In this document: positions 16,085 to 23,520 of the stretch, piece by piece
How the letters are laid out: the number at the start of each line of letters is the position of its first letter
How positions within the stretch are numbered: the first letter of the stretch is position 1
NCBI GenBank assembly: GCA_945882215.1
Contig: CAMCWM010000033.1
Location: 1-37,258, forward strand
Reading direction: 5' to 3'
From: Akkermansia muciniphila
GTDB taxonomy: Bacteria; Verrucomicrobiota; Verrucomicrobiia; Verrucomicrobiales; Verrucomicrobiaceae
DNA length: 37,258 nucleotides
Notes under the pieces: model-generated
What the model saw: only the letters and a program-made list of their open reading frames with translations
Told to the model about the DNA's origin: nothing
Database searches by the model: none
Position numbers and translations under genes: made by a program

Positions 16085-17042
16085 TCACCCGCTCATGCAC
16101 AGCATCGACGCTCCAGCGATTCAAGCACGCCATCGGTGCTTGCACGTTCAGGCAGCGATTCACCGGCTTCGTGGCGCTGTCACACGGCTGGCAGCTCAAT
16201 CTCGGCTCACGCAGCAAATCAAACCTCTCCCGATGCCACGCCGGATCCCAGCGCGGCGAGGACGGTCCGATCAAAATGACTCCTGGAGTGCCACAAGCCG
16301 ACGCGATGTGCATCGGTCCCGAATTGTTGCCCAAAAACAGCTTCGCTCCAGCGATCACACGCACCAGATCGTCGAGGTTGCTCGTTTTTACGCATTGCAC
16401 CGCTTCACGCAAACCCGTCTCATCACCTTGCACGATCCAACGCACCGCATGCGTCTCCGCAAGCCGGTTCGCCAGCTCAACGAAGTTTCTCATCGGCCAG
16501 CGTTGATACTCGCGGCTCGCTCCCGCGTGAATCACAATCGCACCCGATTCATCGCGACCAAACGCGCTCAAATCCGGTGCAGGCATGACCTCCGGCAGTT
16601 CAAACTTCAATCCGGCAGTGAGCCAGTTGTGCGCAGCGACGGAAAAGTTTTCATTCACTTCCACGCGATAGGGAATCAAGAAGTTCAGCCTCACATGCGG
16701 CGTCTGCGGCCCCACGCACAGCTTCGCGCCGCTCACACGCGCCAGCAGATGCGCCACGTTGCCCTGATCATCGCCGAGCAAACAGGCATCCGGCTTCAAA
16801 GCCCGCAATTTAGCGGCCATTTGCGCCAGCAGCCAAGGCTGACGCCATGCACCATTGAACTTCGCCGTTTCAAACACGCGCAGTTCCACCTGTGGGCAGC
16901 AGACTTCATACAATCGTGCGGCCACCGGACTCGTGAGCACCACGATGCGCCAGTCGGGATGCGCTGCCACGAGCGACTGCACGACAGGCAGGAACACGAC
17001 GTTGTCGCCGAGTTGGTTCACTTTGAAGACGAGCAGCGTCAT
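16062..17042 (-). CDS. Glycosyltransferase family 9 (heptosyltransferase-like)
   Basis: This 326-residue protein matches the ADP-heptose:LPS heptosyltransferase family (GT9). It begins MTLLVFKVNQLGDNVVFLPV, the typical Rossmann start. Further motifs are AIVIHAGASREYQRWPMRNF (the family HxGAxxxxKxWP region), FLGNNSGPMHIASACGTPGV and ILIGPSSPRWDPAWH, ending in a Cys-rich stretch (LSCQPCDSATKPVNRCLN). It is the only minus-strand gene in this cluster, yet its likely substrate is ADP-heptose, made partly by the hldA and gmhA products. ATG 17042 was chosen over upstream in-frame starts because the conserved N-terminus begins there. It lies 49 bases from the divergent second methyltransferase gene. 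Confidence 0.9.
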   Translation of the reverse strand: MTLLVFKVNQLGDNVVFLPVVQSLVAAHPDWRIVVLTSPVAARLYEVCCPQVELRVFETAKFNGAWRQPWLLAQMAAKLRALKPDACLLGDDQGNVAHLLARVSGAKLCVGPQTPHVRLNFLIPYRVEVNENFSVAAHNWLTAGLKFELPEVMPAPDLSAFGRDESGAIVIHAGASREYQRWPMRNFVELANRLAETHAVRWIVQGDETGLREAVQCVKTSNLDDLVRVIAGAKLFLGNNSGPMHIASACGTPGVILIGPSSPRWDPAWHRERFDLLREPRLSCQPCDSATKPVNRCLNVQAPMACLNRWSVDAVHERVIKLCRPS

Positions 17043-17091
17043 GCTGGCGAACCCTACCATCACGCGTGACAGGCACGCAACGACTTGTGTC

Positions 17092-17883
17092 ATGAGCGCG
17101 GCTCCTAAATGCCCCGCCTGTGACACAACCGCCAAGGCCGAGATCGGCCAGGCAGGTGTCTGCCAGCTCTGGCGCTGTGCCTGCGGACTCGTCTTTGCCG
17201 ATCGTGCGACTTGGTGTGATCCATATTCGATCCGCGATTACTACGATCCGGCCAACCAGCCTGTGGAAAGCTATCCTCTGCGGGTCACTGCCACCGAGCG
17301 CGACCGCATCGCCAGTGTGCGGCGCTTCATTCAGACCGGCCGCTTGCTCGATTTCGGCGGCGGCATCGGCAAGACCGCGCTTGCCGCCTATGAGGCCGGT
17401 TTTTCCGCTCTCGTGCTCGAAGACAGCCACAAGGCCGTGAGCGATGGGAAAGCGCATCATCCCGAGATCGAGTGGCTCGAAGGCAAAAAGATCCCCGACA
17501 GCATCGCCGATGGCAGTCTCGATGTGATCACCCTCTTTCATGTGCTGGAGCACCTTCCTGATCCGCGTGTCGTGCTGGCACAAATCCATCGCAAGCTCCG
17601 TCCCGGCGGCCTGCTGGTTATTGAAGTGCCGAACTGGGGCAGTCAAATGCGTCGTCTGCGCGGCCTGCGCTGGCAATTCGTGCTCGATCATCATGTGAAT
17701 CACTTCACCTCGGCCAGTTTGACGTCGTTGGTGGAAAAATCAGGCTTCCAAAGCTGTGCAGTCGAGTTTCGCCGCACCTTCGCCATCAATGAAAGCAGGC
17801 CTTGGAAAGAGCCGCTGAAGAAACTGCTGTGTCTGCTCGGTTTCGGCGACATTCTCCGCTGCGCCTTCCGCAAAACCGCATGA
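17092..17883 (+). CDS. SAM methyltransferase with N-terminal zinc-ribbon-like Cys cluster
   Basis: This 263-residue protein opens with Cys pairs (CPAC at residues 7-10 and CAC at 29-31) that resemble a small zinc ribbon. A class I methyltransferase core follows: RLLDFGGGIGKTALAAYEAG, SLDVITLFHVLEHLPDPR and KLRPGGLLVIEVPNWGSQ. This layout is common in polysaccharide-cluster C- or O-methyltransferases. The substrate is probably a sugar or nucleotide sugar, but this is inference. ATG 17092 starts just before the Cys cluster and avoids overlap with the divergent GT9 gene. The stop overlaps the exosortase start by 4 bases, so it is coupled to the exosortase unit. Confidence 0.85.
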   Translation: MSAAPKCPACDTTAKAEIGQAGVCQLWRCACGLVFADRATWCDPYSIRDYYDPANQPVESYPLRVTATERDRIASVRRFIQTGRLLDFGGGIGKTALAAYEAGFSALVLEDSHKAVSDGKAHHPEIEWLEGKKIPDSIADGSLDVITLFHVLEHLPDPRVVLAQIHRKLRPGGLLVIEVPNWGSQMRRLRGLRWQFVLDHHVNHFTSASLTSLVEKSGFQSCAVEFRRTFAINESRPWKEPLKKLLCLLGFGDILRCAFRKTA

Positions 17884-18845
17884 AACGCAAGCACGCCATT
17901 TCCTGGACCATGCTGGCCACCAGCCTCGTGCTGCTGATGGCCGTGCAGCCGTATGCGGCTGGCTACGGTCACTTTCGCCGCACGATGTTCGCCGAGCTGC
18001 TCATGCAGTGGAAGGATGCCACATGGCAGCACGGCGCGTTGCTGCCGTTCATTGTCGGTTACTTGCTCTGGCGGCGACGAAATGAGGTCGCACAGCTTCC
18101 AGAATCATCGAGCCGTTGGGGTTTCGTCCTCATTGTCCTGGCTCTGTTCCTCTACTTCGCCGGATTCCGCGCCAACAATTTCTACTGCGGCTATCTCGCG
18201 ATCATGGCGCTGCTCGCGGGCGCATCGCTGTGGCTGGAAGGCGGGCAACGCAGCCGTGTCAGGCTGTTTGCGTGGTTGATGCTCGGCTTTCTCTGGCCGC
18301 TGCCGTTTCTGGAGGAGAACATCGGCTATCAGATGAGGCTCATCATGGTGCAAACGACAGGCTTCGTGCTGAATGCCGTCGGTGTCGATGCGCTCGTATC
18401 CGGCACCGCGTTGCAATCCATGCCAAACCTCGAATTCGGCAGGAAGGCGGGCGAGTTGTTCAGCGTGGGCATCGCCGCGCCGTGTTCCGGCATGCGCTCG
18501 CTGTTCGCGCTGCTCGTCGTCGGGGCTCTGTTCAGTTACTTCCGCCAGCGCGTGATGTGGCGCAGGTTCGCGCTGTTCAGCACGATCCTGCCCATCGCCA
18601 TCGTGGCGAACATGGTACGCATCCTCGTCCTGATCTTCGCGGCGATGATCTTCGGCCAGAACTGGGCCATCGGCGATGTGGAGAAGGAAGTCTCTGTCTT
18701 CCACGAACTCACCGGCATCGTTGTCTTCCTCGTGGCGCTAATGCTGCTCCAATCCGCCTCCTGGCTGCTGAACCGTCTGTGCAGCGGACTCGACTTCAAA
18801 CGCTCACGCACCATTTCGCGTCAGGTCGTCTCCTCCGTGTCATGA
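17880..18845 (+). CDS. xrt: Exosortase
   Basis: This 321-residue polytopic membrane protein belongs to the exosortase/archaeosortase family, which processes the PEP-CTERM tail of exported proteins at the inner membrane. All three signature residues are visible: Cys202 in APCSGMRSLFAL, Arg247 in IVANMVRILVL, and His275 in VFHELTGIVVF. The N-terminal part has several hydrophobic segments plus WQHGALLPFIVGYLLWRRR, where many exosortases carry a conserved His-Gly/Leu motif. It has no long C-terminal extension, because the EpsI-like part is a separate gene overlapping it by 4 bases. The adjacent PEP-CTERM gene supplies a plausible substrate. The exact exosortase subtype was not assigned. Confidence 0.95.
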   Translation: MKRKHAISWTMLATSLVLLMAVQPYAAGYGHFRRTMFAELLMQWKDATWQHGALLPFIVGYLLWRRRNEVAQLPESSSRWGFVLIVLALFLYFAGFRANNFYCGYLAIMALLAGASLWLEGGQRSRVRLFAWLMLGFLWPLPFLEENIGYQMRLIMVQTTGFVLNAVGVDALVSGTALQSMPNLEFGRKAGELFSVGIAAPCSGMRSLFALLVVGALFSYFRQRVMWRRFALFSTILPIAIVANMVRILVLIFAAMIFGQNWAIGDVEKEVSVFHELTGIVVFLVALMLLQSASWLLNRLCSGLDFKRSRTISRQVVSSVS

Positions 18846-19555
18846 TCGCCCGTGCTTTCATTCTTTTCGCGCTCTGCGGCATGACGATGCTGCTGTGCCA
18901 GTTCTCACCACAGGCCAAAGGTGGCGAAGAAGCGGGCGTGCTGGCCGAGTTACCGATGGTGGCGGGCAGTTTCGTGGGTGAATCCGAGCCGCCAAGCGAC
19001 AAAGAACGCGGGTTGCTTCCCGCCGACACGATCATCGTGAAACGTGCCTATCGCACACCAGGTCGCTCGGTGGAAAATCGCGATCACGCGCACGCCTCGC
19101 TCGTCATCGCCGGGAATGACAGTCGCAGCATTCATCGCCCCGAGGTGTGCCTCGACGGCCAGGGCTGGACGGTCACCGATTCACGCGTGCGTGAGGTCAA
19201 ACTGATCTCTGGCGAAGTTTTGCGCGTGCGGGATCTCGCCATTGAGCGCGAAGTGCTGCTCGATGACGGCACCAAGCTGCCGCTGCGTGCGCACTATGTT
19301 TACTGGTTCGTCGGCGTCGATGTCAGCACGCCGAGCAACTTTGAGCGGCAGATGTTGAGCCTGCGCGACAGCGTGCTGCACAACGTGAACCACCGCTGGG
19401 CCTACCCGTCTGTGATGGCCCGCGTCACGGCCAATCTCACGCCGCAGCAAAGTGGTGAGCGTCGTCGCAATGACGAGGAAACCGTCGAAATGATCCTCTC
19501 CCTCATCCGCAGCCTTGCGCCGCGCCTGCAGAAGGATTTGATGCCACACTCATGA
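18842..19555 (+). CDS. Exosortase-associated EpsI-like protein
   Basis: This 237-residue protein has an N-terminal hydrophobic segment (residues about 2-22) and a periplasmic domain with the EpsI/DUF3485-like motif RPEVCLDGQGW at residues 99-109. EpsI proteins accompany exosortases, sometimes fused to them, in exopolysaccharide loci; their biochemical role is not settled. The 4-base overlaps with the exosortase gene and with larE suggest translational coupling through all three. Assignment rests on the motif, size and position. Confidence 0.87.
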   Translation: MIARAFILFALCGMTMLLCQFSPQAKGGEEAGVLAELPMVAGSFVGESEPPSDKERGLLPADTIIVKRAYRTPGRSVENRDHAHASLVIAGNDSRSIHRPEVCLDGQGWTVTDSRVREVKLISGEVLRVRDLAIEREVLLDDGTKLPLRAHYVYWFVGVDVSTPSNFERQMLSLRDSVLHNVNHRWAYPSVMARVTANLTPQQSGERRRNDEETVEMILSLIRSLAPRLQKDLMPHS

Positions 19556-20352
19556 TTTCCAAGCTCCTCGCTCATCTCAAGCCTCTTGGCCGTGTCGCCG
19601 TCGCCTATTCCGGCGGTGTGGACAGTACGCTGGTGCTGAAGGTCGCGCTCGATGCGCTTGGGAGCGAAAACGTCGTCGCACTTCTCGCCGTCTCACCGAG
19701 TTTGCCGAAGAGTGAGAAAGACGCGGCCAGCGTACTCGCGAACCAGCTCGGTGCCCGGCTTGAACTGCTGTCCACCGAGGAAACGAACGATCCTGCGTAT
19801 CAAGCGAACGAGCCGAACCGCTGCTACTTCTGCAAAGATCACGTCTATCGCGCCTTGCGGCAGTTTGCGGAACAAAACGGCATCGCCCATGTGCTCGATG
19901 GCATGAATGCCGAGGACACGCTCGATGTGCGCCCTGGACGCGCCGCCGCGCGTGAGCTGAAAATCCTCAGCCCGCTGCACGATCTCGGTTTCAGCAAGAA
20001 TGACGTGCGCGAAGCCGCCAAAGCCCTCGGTTTGCCGAACTGGGACAAGCCCGCAGCCGCCTGTCTCGCCTCGCGCGTGCCCTACGGCACGAGTGTGACA
20101 CCGAAACTGCTCTCGCAGATCGAGCGTGCTGAGGCCGCGCTGTTTGATCTCGGCTTCCGTGAGCTGCGCGTGCGCCATCACGGCGATGTTGCCCGACTGG
20201 AAGTGCCCGAGAGCGATTTGCCGCTTGCCTTGCAGCAACGCATCGAAATCACCGCCGCGCTGCGTGCCGCCGGTTACACCTACATCACGCTCGATCTCGC
20301 CGGTTTGCGCTCCGGCAGCATGAACGAAGTGCTTCAAGCCCGCGCTGTATGA
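19552..20352 (+). CDS. larE: ATP-dependent sacrificial sulfur transferase LarE
   Basis: This 266-residue PP-loop protein matches LarE, which activates the pyridinium dicarboxylate precursor with ATP and inserts sulfur during synthesis of the nickel-pincer nucleotide cofactor first found in lactate racemase. Visible features are the PP-loop AVAYSGGVDST (SGGVDS at 20-25), NRCYFCKDHVYRAL (Cys91 and Cys94), DGMNAEDTLDVRPGRAAA, and NWDKPAAACLASRVPYGT. Cys171 in this last motif aligns in context with the sacrificial Cys of Lactiplantibacillus LarE. It overlaps the EpsI-like gene and larB by 4 bases each. Finding it inside an exosortase operon is unusual to me. Confidence 0.93.
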   Translation: MISKLLAHLKPLGRVAVAYSGGVDSTLVLKVALDALGSENVVALLAVSPSLPKSEKDAASVLANQLGARLELLSTEETNDPAYQANEPNRCYFCKDHVYRALRQFAEQNGIAHVLDGMNAEDTLDVRPGRAAARELKILSPLHDLGFSKNDVREAAKALGLPNWDKPAAACLASRVPYGTSVTPKLLSQIERAEAALFDLGFRELRVRHHGDVARLEVPESDLPLALQQRIEITAALRAAGYTYITLDLAGLRSGSMNEVLQARAV

Positions 20353-21110
20353 ACGAATCCAAGCTCCGCGATCTGCTTTCTCAAGTCAGCGAAGGCAAGC
20401 TACCGCCTGATCAGGCGCTGGAGCGTCTGCGTACGCTGCCCTTTGCCGAAGCCGGCCAGGTGCTTGCCGACACACATCGCGTGATTCGCCAGGGCTTCCC
20501 CGAAGCCGTTTATGCTGAAGGCAAGACGCTCACGCAAACCTCGGACGCCCTCACCGCACTCGTCGCCGCGCATGGCTGCGCTCTCGCAACACGCGTGACA
20601 GCCGGGATGGCCGCCCTGTTGCTACAACGCTTTCCCACCGGCAGTTATGACGGTGTTTCACGGCTGTATCGCATCGGCCAGATGGATGGCTCATTCAAAT
20701 CGGCTCCCGTGGCCGTTGTGTGCGCTGGAACGTCGGATTTGCCCGTCGCCGAGGAAACCGCGCAGACGCTCGAATTTGCCGGAGCCAAGGTGAACCGCAT
20801 CACCGACGTCGGCGTGGCCGGGTTGCACCGCCTGTTGGCCCGGCTCGATGATTTGCGTGCCGCCAGCATCGTCATCGTCATCGCCGGCATGGAAGGCGCG
20901 TTGCCCAGCGTGCTCGGCGGCCTTGTCGCCGCACCGGTGATCGCCGTGCCGACCAGCGTTGGCTACGGCGCGAACCTGAACGGCCTCGCCGCCCTGCTCA
21001 GCATGCTGAACTCCTGCGCCAGCGGCCTCACAGTGGTGAACATCGACAACGGTTTCGGGGCTGCGGTGGCTGCGGTACGGATCCTGAACATTCTGACCAG
21101 ACCAGCCTGA
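20349..21110 (+). CDS. larB: LarB, pyridinium-3,5-biscarboxylate mononucleotide synthase
   Basis: This 253-residue protein is LarB, which carboxylates and hydrolyses nicotinic acid adenine dinucleotide at the start of nickel-pincer cofactor synthesis. The N-terminal helical part (LRDLLSQVSEGKLPPDQALE) is followed by a PurE-like domain with VAVVCAGTSDLPVAEETAQT, VGVAGLHRLLARL and VIVIAGMEGALPSVLGGLVA. VPTSVGYGANLNGLAALLSM leads to Cys223 (NSCASGLTVVNIDNGFGA), in the position expected for the catalytic Cys. LarC, needed for nickel insertion, is not in this window, nor is any larA-type enzyme. It is the last gene of the coupled unit; a weak hairpin overlaps its stop. Confidence 0.94.
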   Translation: MNESKLRDLLSQVSEGKLPPDQALERLRTLPFAEAGQVLADTHRVIRQGFPEAVYAEGKTLTQTSDALTALVAAHGCALATRVTAGMAALLLQRFPTGSYDGVSRLYRIGQMDGSFKSAPVAVVCAGTSDLPVAEETAQTLEFAGAKVNRITDVGVAGLHRLLARLDDLRAASIVIVIAGMEGALPSVLGGLVAAPVIAVPTSVGYGANLNGLAALLSMLNSCASGLTVVNIDNGFGAAVAAVRILNILTRPA

Positions 21111-21192
21111 AAGGCTGATAATCTACATATTGCCATAATATTTACAAATTAAAGCTCGATTTAGAGCGGCCGCATCATAGATTTTATATACT
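21103..21192 (+). promoter_or_regulatory. AT-rich leader of the PEP-CTERM gene, with a weak hairpin at the larB stop
   Basis: CAGCCT-GAA-AGGCTG (21103-21117) forms a 6-bp hairpin across the larB stop and may be a weak terminator. The next 76 bases are only about 30% GC, against high-GC flanks, and contain ATAATATTTACAAATTAAAG, a GCTC/GAGC inverted repeat (21154-21157 and 21164-21167) and TTTTATATACT directly before the ATG. This is probably a promoter and 5' leader. I could not fit a clean sigma-70 or sigma-54 consensus, and there is no Shine-Dalgarno motif. Confidence 0.5.
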
Positions 21193-21990
21193 ATGAAGCT
21201 CTCCAGACTCTTTTTGATGATCTTTACCGCCCTGTCTGCCACAGCCAGCGCCGCCACCATTTCGGTGACCGGTGTGGACGACAATGGTTCTGGGGGCGTG
21301 TACGAGATCGACGGCCAGAATTACTGGTGGATGTGTGTGGAGCCCGGCCCGCCCTCAGTGCAGGTGCCGACCTTGGGACAGACGATCACTGCGGACTCGC
21401 AGTCGTTCCTGGATGGCTGGGACCAGCAAAACACCGAACGCCTGGGCATTTACACTGGCGATCCCAGCCTCTATACCACAGCCATCCCGCGCCAGGTGGC
21501 GGTGATGGAGTACGTCCTCGACACCTACCTGCCTTGGAACACGTTGGCGGGACCGTCCGGCCGCTTCATCGAGCAGAGCAGCGACTCCTCGCTCTACGCG
21601 AACGACGATGCCTTCTACAATTCGTTCTTCGCCGTGCAGAACTTCCTGTCCGAGACCTACGGCAAGACAGTGAAGGAGGACTTCACCGACATGAGCGATT
21701 TTGTGGACTACTACGATGGCAACGCCACCCCGGCGGGCATCGCACGCTCCGGCCTCTTTCAGAACATCCTCACGGATGTGGAGGGCAAAGGAAACGCCTT
21801 CTTCGACACTTACACTGCCACCCACGGCTACTACATCGCCAACACCCTGTTTCCCTCGGCTGACCCGGACAACTGGCAGGACGCCCTCATCATCGCCTCC
21901 TTCGCTCCGGTGCCGGAGCCGGGCAGTGCGCTGCTGATCGCCTGCTGCGGCGTGGCCTGGATGGTGCGCCGTCGGCGTCGGCTGGCGTGA
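21193..21990 (+). CDS. PEP-CTERM exported protein, possible thioester-type domain
   Basis: This 265-residue surface protein has a signal peptide (MKLSRLFLMIFTALSATASA) and a full PEP-CTERM tail: VPEPGSALLIACCGVAWMV followed by a basic run (RRRRR). It is therefore a likely substrate of the exosortase encoded about 2.3 kb upstream. The ectodomain is rich in Asp, Tyr and Ser. Its only Cys before the tail is Cys48 in NYWWMCVEPGPP; a helix-like IPRQVAVMEYVLDTYLP follows with Gln101. The Cys then [x]Q-x-A arrangement resembles the thioester (TED/TQXA) domains of Gram-positive adhesins, but the similarity is short and unproven. A terminator-like hairpin follows the gene. Confidence 0.9.
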   Translation: MKLSRLFLMIFTALSATASAATISVTGVDDNGSGGVYEIDGQNYWWMCVEPGPPSVQVPTLGQTITADSQSFLDGWDQQNTERLGIYTGDPSLYTTAIPRQVAVMEYVLDTYLPWNTLAGPSGRFIEQSSDSSLYANDDAFYNSFFAVQNFLSETYGKTVKEDFTDMSDFVDYYDGNATPAGIARSGLFQNILTDVEGKGNAFFDTYTATHGYYIANTLFPSADPDNWQDALIIASFAPVPEPGSALLIACCGVAWMVRRRRRLA

Positions 21991-22000
21991 TTGCTGAGTA

Positions 22001-22055
22001 GTCCGCGAGTCCGCTCGCGGTTCATTTTTTAAGCCACCGCGACAGAGTCGCGGAC
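22001..22055. repeat. Pair of related palindromes in inverted orientation
   Basis: Two short hairpins lie between the PEP-CTERM and CapK-like genes: CCGCGAG/CTCGCGG (22003-22020) and CCGCGAC/GTCGCGG (22037-22053). The reverse complement of 22037-22055 closely matches 22001-22020 (both begin GTCCGCGA and end TCGCGG), so they are two copies of one element facing each other, as in REP/BIME arrangements. The second hairpin ends 5 bases before the next start codon. Confidence 0.6.
22003..22032 (+). terminator. Probable terminator of the PEP-CTERM gene
   Basis: A 7-bp stem CCGCGAG/CTCGCGG with a TCCG loop is followed by TTCATTTTTT. It starts 12 bases after the stop codon. It coincides with the first copy of the palindrome pair, so the repeat appears to double as a terminator. 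Confidence 0.65.
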
Positions 22056-22058
22056 GAC

Positions 22059-23510
22059 ATGTCTCTCGAAGACGCCCTCTATCCGCTGCTCAAGCTCTAC
22101 GAGGCAGCGCCACAGCCGGTCAAATCGCTGGTAGGCAGGGCGTATCGGGCCATTCCGGCGTCGTTGCGCTATGGCTCGGCCTATACGCGATTTCAAAATG
22201 AAGCGAGGGAAGTGGAATCGTGGGATGCAGAGACGATCCGGCGGTATCAGATCGCGGCGCTGCGGGATTCATTGATCGCGGCCTCCAAAGCGCCGTTCTA
22301 TGCGGAACGCTTCGCAGCCTGTGGCGTCGATCCGACGAAGTTCGAGTCGTTGGAGCAACTCGCGGACTATCCGCTGCTGACGAAGCAGGATCTGCTGCTG
22401 CATCGCGAGCAGATGGTGAACCCGGAGTTCACAGCGAAACAACGCCTCTACATCACCACGGGCGGATCGAGCGGCGTGCCGGTGGGGTTTTATCTGCACA
22501 AGGGCGTGAGCCGGCCCAAGGAGCAGGCCTACCTCGAAGCGCAGTGGTCGCGGCGCGGGTATCGTGTTGGAGATCGTGTGGCGGTGATTCGCGGTGGTGT
22601 CACGTCGAGCAAGGCGCAGGGAGACATCCGCTATTACGATGCGACGCGCAACTGGCTCATTCTGTCCTCGTATCACCTCACGCCGGAGCGTCTGCCGGAG
22701 TATGTGGCCGCGTTGAACCGATTTCGACCGCAACACCTGCATGCGTATCCCAGCGCGGCGCTGATGCTGGCACGCGGACTGGAGCAGGCGGGCTTGAAGC
22801 TCGATTTCCCGCTCACCTCGCTGCTCTGCGGCTCGGAAAAGCTCACGGCGGAGTCGCAGCAGCATCTGGAGCAGTTCTTCGGAACCCGCGTCTGCCACTG
22901 GTATGGCCACAGCGAGCGCGTGGTGCTCGCCGCGCAGGGCCGCACCTCGAATCACCTGCATTTCTGGCCGACCTACGGCTTCGTCGAGTTCGGTGAGGCG
23001 GATGCGGACGGTCATCGCGAAATCATCGGCACCTCGTTTCACAATCACGTCATGCCGCTGATTCGGTATCGCACGGGAGATCTGGCGAAAATGACGAATG
23101 ACGAGCCGAGCGAAGCGAGACAGACAGCCGAAGGCTGCCCCGAGGGTGAAACGCAGCGTAATCAATGCGGAATGACGAATGCCGTGGTTTCCGAGGTCGT
23201 GGGCCGCGATTACGAGTTCCTCATCAGCGCCACCGGCCGCCGCATCTCGCTCACCGCGATCAACATGCACGACAACATCTTCGACGGCCTCCTGGCCGTG
23301 CAGTTCTTCCAGGAACGCCCCGGCGAGGTGGAATGCCGCTTTCAACCCGGTCCGCAGTGGCAAAGCACCCGCGCGGAGGCGATGCGGGCGGGCTTGCTGA
23401 AGAAGCTGGGCGATGATTTCACGCTCACGCTGCGTGAGGTGAAGGAAGTGGAGAAGACGAGCGCGGGGAAGCACAAGTGGCTGATCAGTGCTCTAAAATC
23501 AACAATTTGA
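22059..23510 (+). CDS. CapK/phenylacetate-CoA ligase-like adenylate-forming protein
   Basis: This 483-residue protein belongs to the CapK-like branch of the adenylate-forming superfamily, common in exopolysaccharide loci. Motifs seen are RLYITTGGSSGVPVGFYLHK (the ATP-binding P-loop region), HLHAYPSAALMLARGLE, LLCGSEKLTAESQQHLEQFF, CHWYGHSERVVLAAQG and IRYRTGDLAKM. It may activate or transfer an acyl group for polysaccharide modification; the substrate is unknown. Residues about 344-371 come from an in-frame repeat insertion between the RYRTGDLA motif and VVSEVVGRDYEFL, two segments that are normally close together. Whether the enzyme tolerates this is not visible, but the frame stays open on both sides. 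ATG 22059 is preceded by a hairpin and no Shine-Dalgarno motif. Confidence 0.85.
   Translation: MSLEDALYPLLKLYEAAPQPVKSLVGRAYRAIPASLRYGSAYTRFQNEAREVESWDAETIRRYQIAALRDSLIAASKAPFYAERFAACGVDPTKFESLEQLADYPLLTKQDLLLHREQMVNPEFTAKQRLYITTGGSSGVPVGFYLHKGVSRPKEQAYLEAQWSRRGYRVGDRVAVIRGGVTSSKAQGDIRYYDATRNWLILSSYHLTPERLPEYVAALNRFRPQHLHAYPSAALMLARGLEQAGLKLDFPLTSLLCGSEKLTAESQQHLEQFFGTRVCHWYGHSERVVLAAQGRTSNHLHFWPTYGFVEFGEADADGHREIIGTSFHNHVMPLIRYRTGDLAKMTNDEPSEARQTAEGCPEGETQRNQCGMTNAVVSEVVGRDYEFLISATGRRISLTAINMHDNIFDGLLAVQFFQERPGEVECRFQPGPQWQSTRAEAMRAGLLKKLGDDFTLTLREVKEVEKTSAGKHKWLISALKSTI
23090..23181. repeat. 81-base in-frame insertion bounded by an 11-base direct repeat
   Basis: AATGACGAATG occurs at 23090-23100 and again at 23171-23181, offset by exactly 81 bases (27 codons). 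The interval contains a CAGCC-GAA-GGCTG hairpin (23125-23137) and reads like intergenic repeat DNA: its translation is polar and low-complexity (NDEPSEARQTAEGCPEGETQ). Protein motifs typical of the CapK family resume on both sides. This looks like a small mobile or REP-like element sitting inside a gene without breaking the frame. Confidence 0.7.
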
Positions 23511-23520
23511 AGGCTTATCA

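Noticed and set aside
18116-18841. Possible long N-terminal extension of the EpsI-like protein
   Set aside because: The upstream in-frame residues lie inside the exosortase gene in another frame and are Arg-rich nonsense; a natural signal-anchor start exists at 18842.
22269-23474. 401-residue minus-strand frame opposite the CapK-like gene
   Set aside because: Arg/His-rich shadow of a recognised gene on the plus strand.
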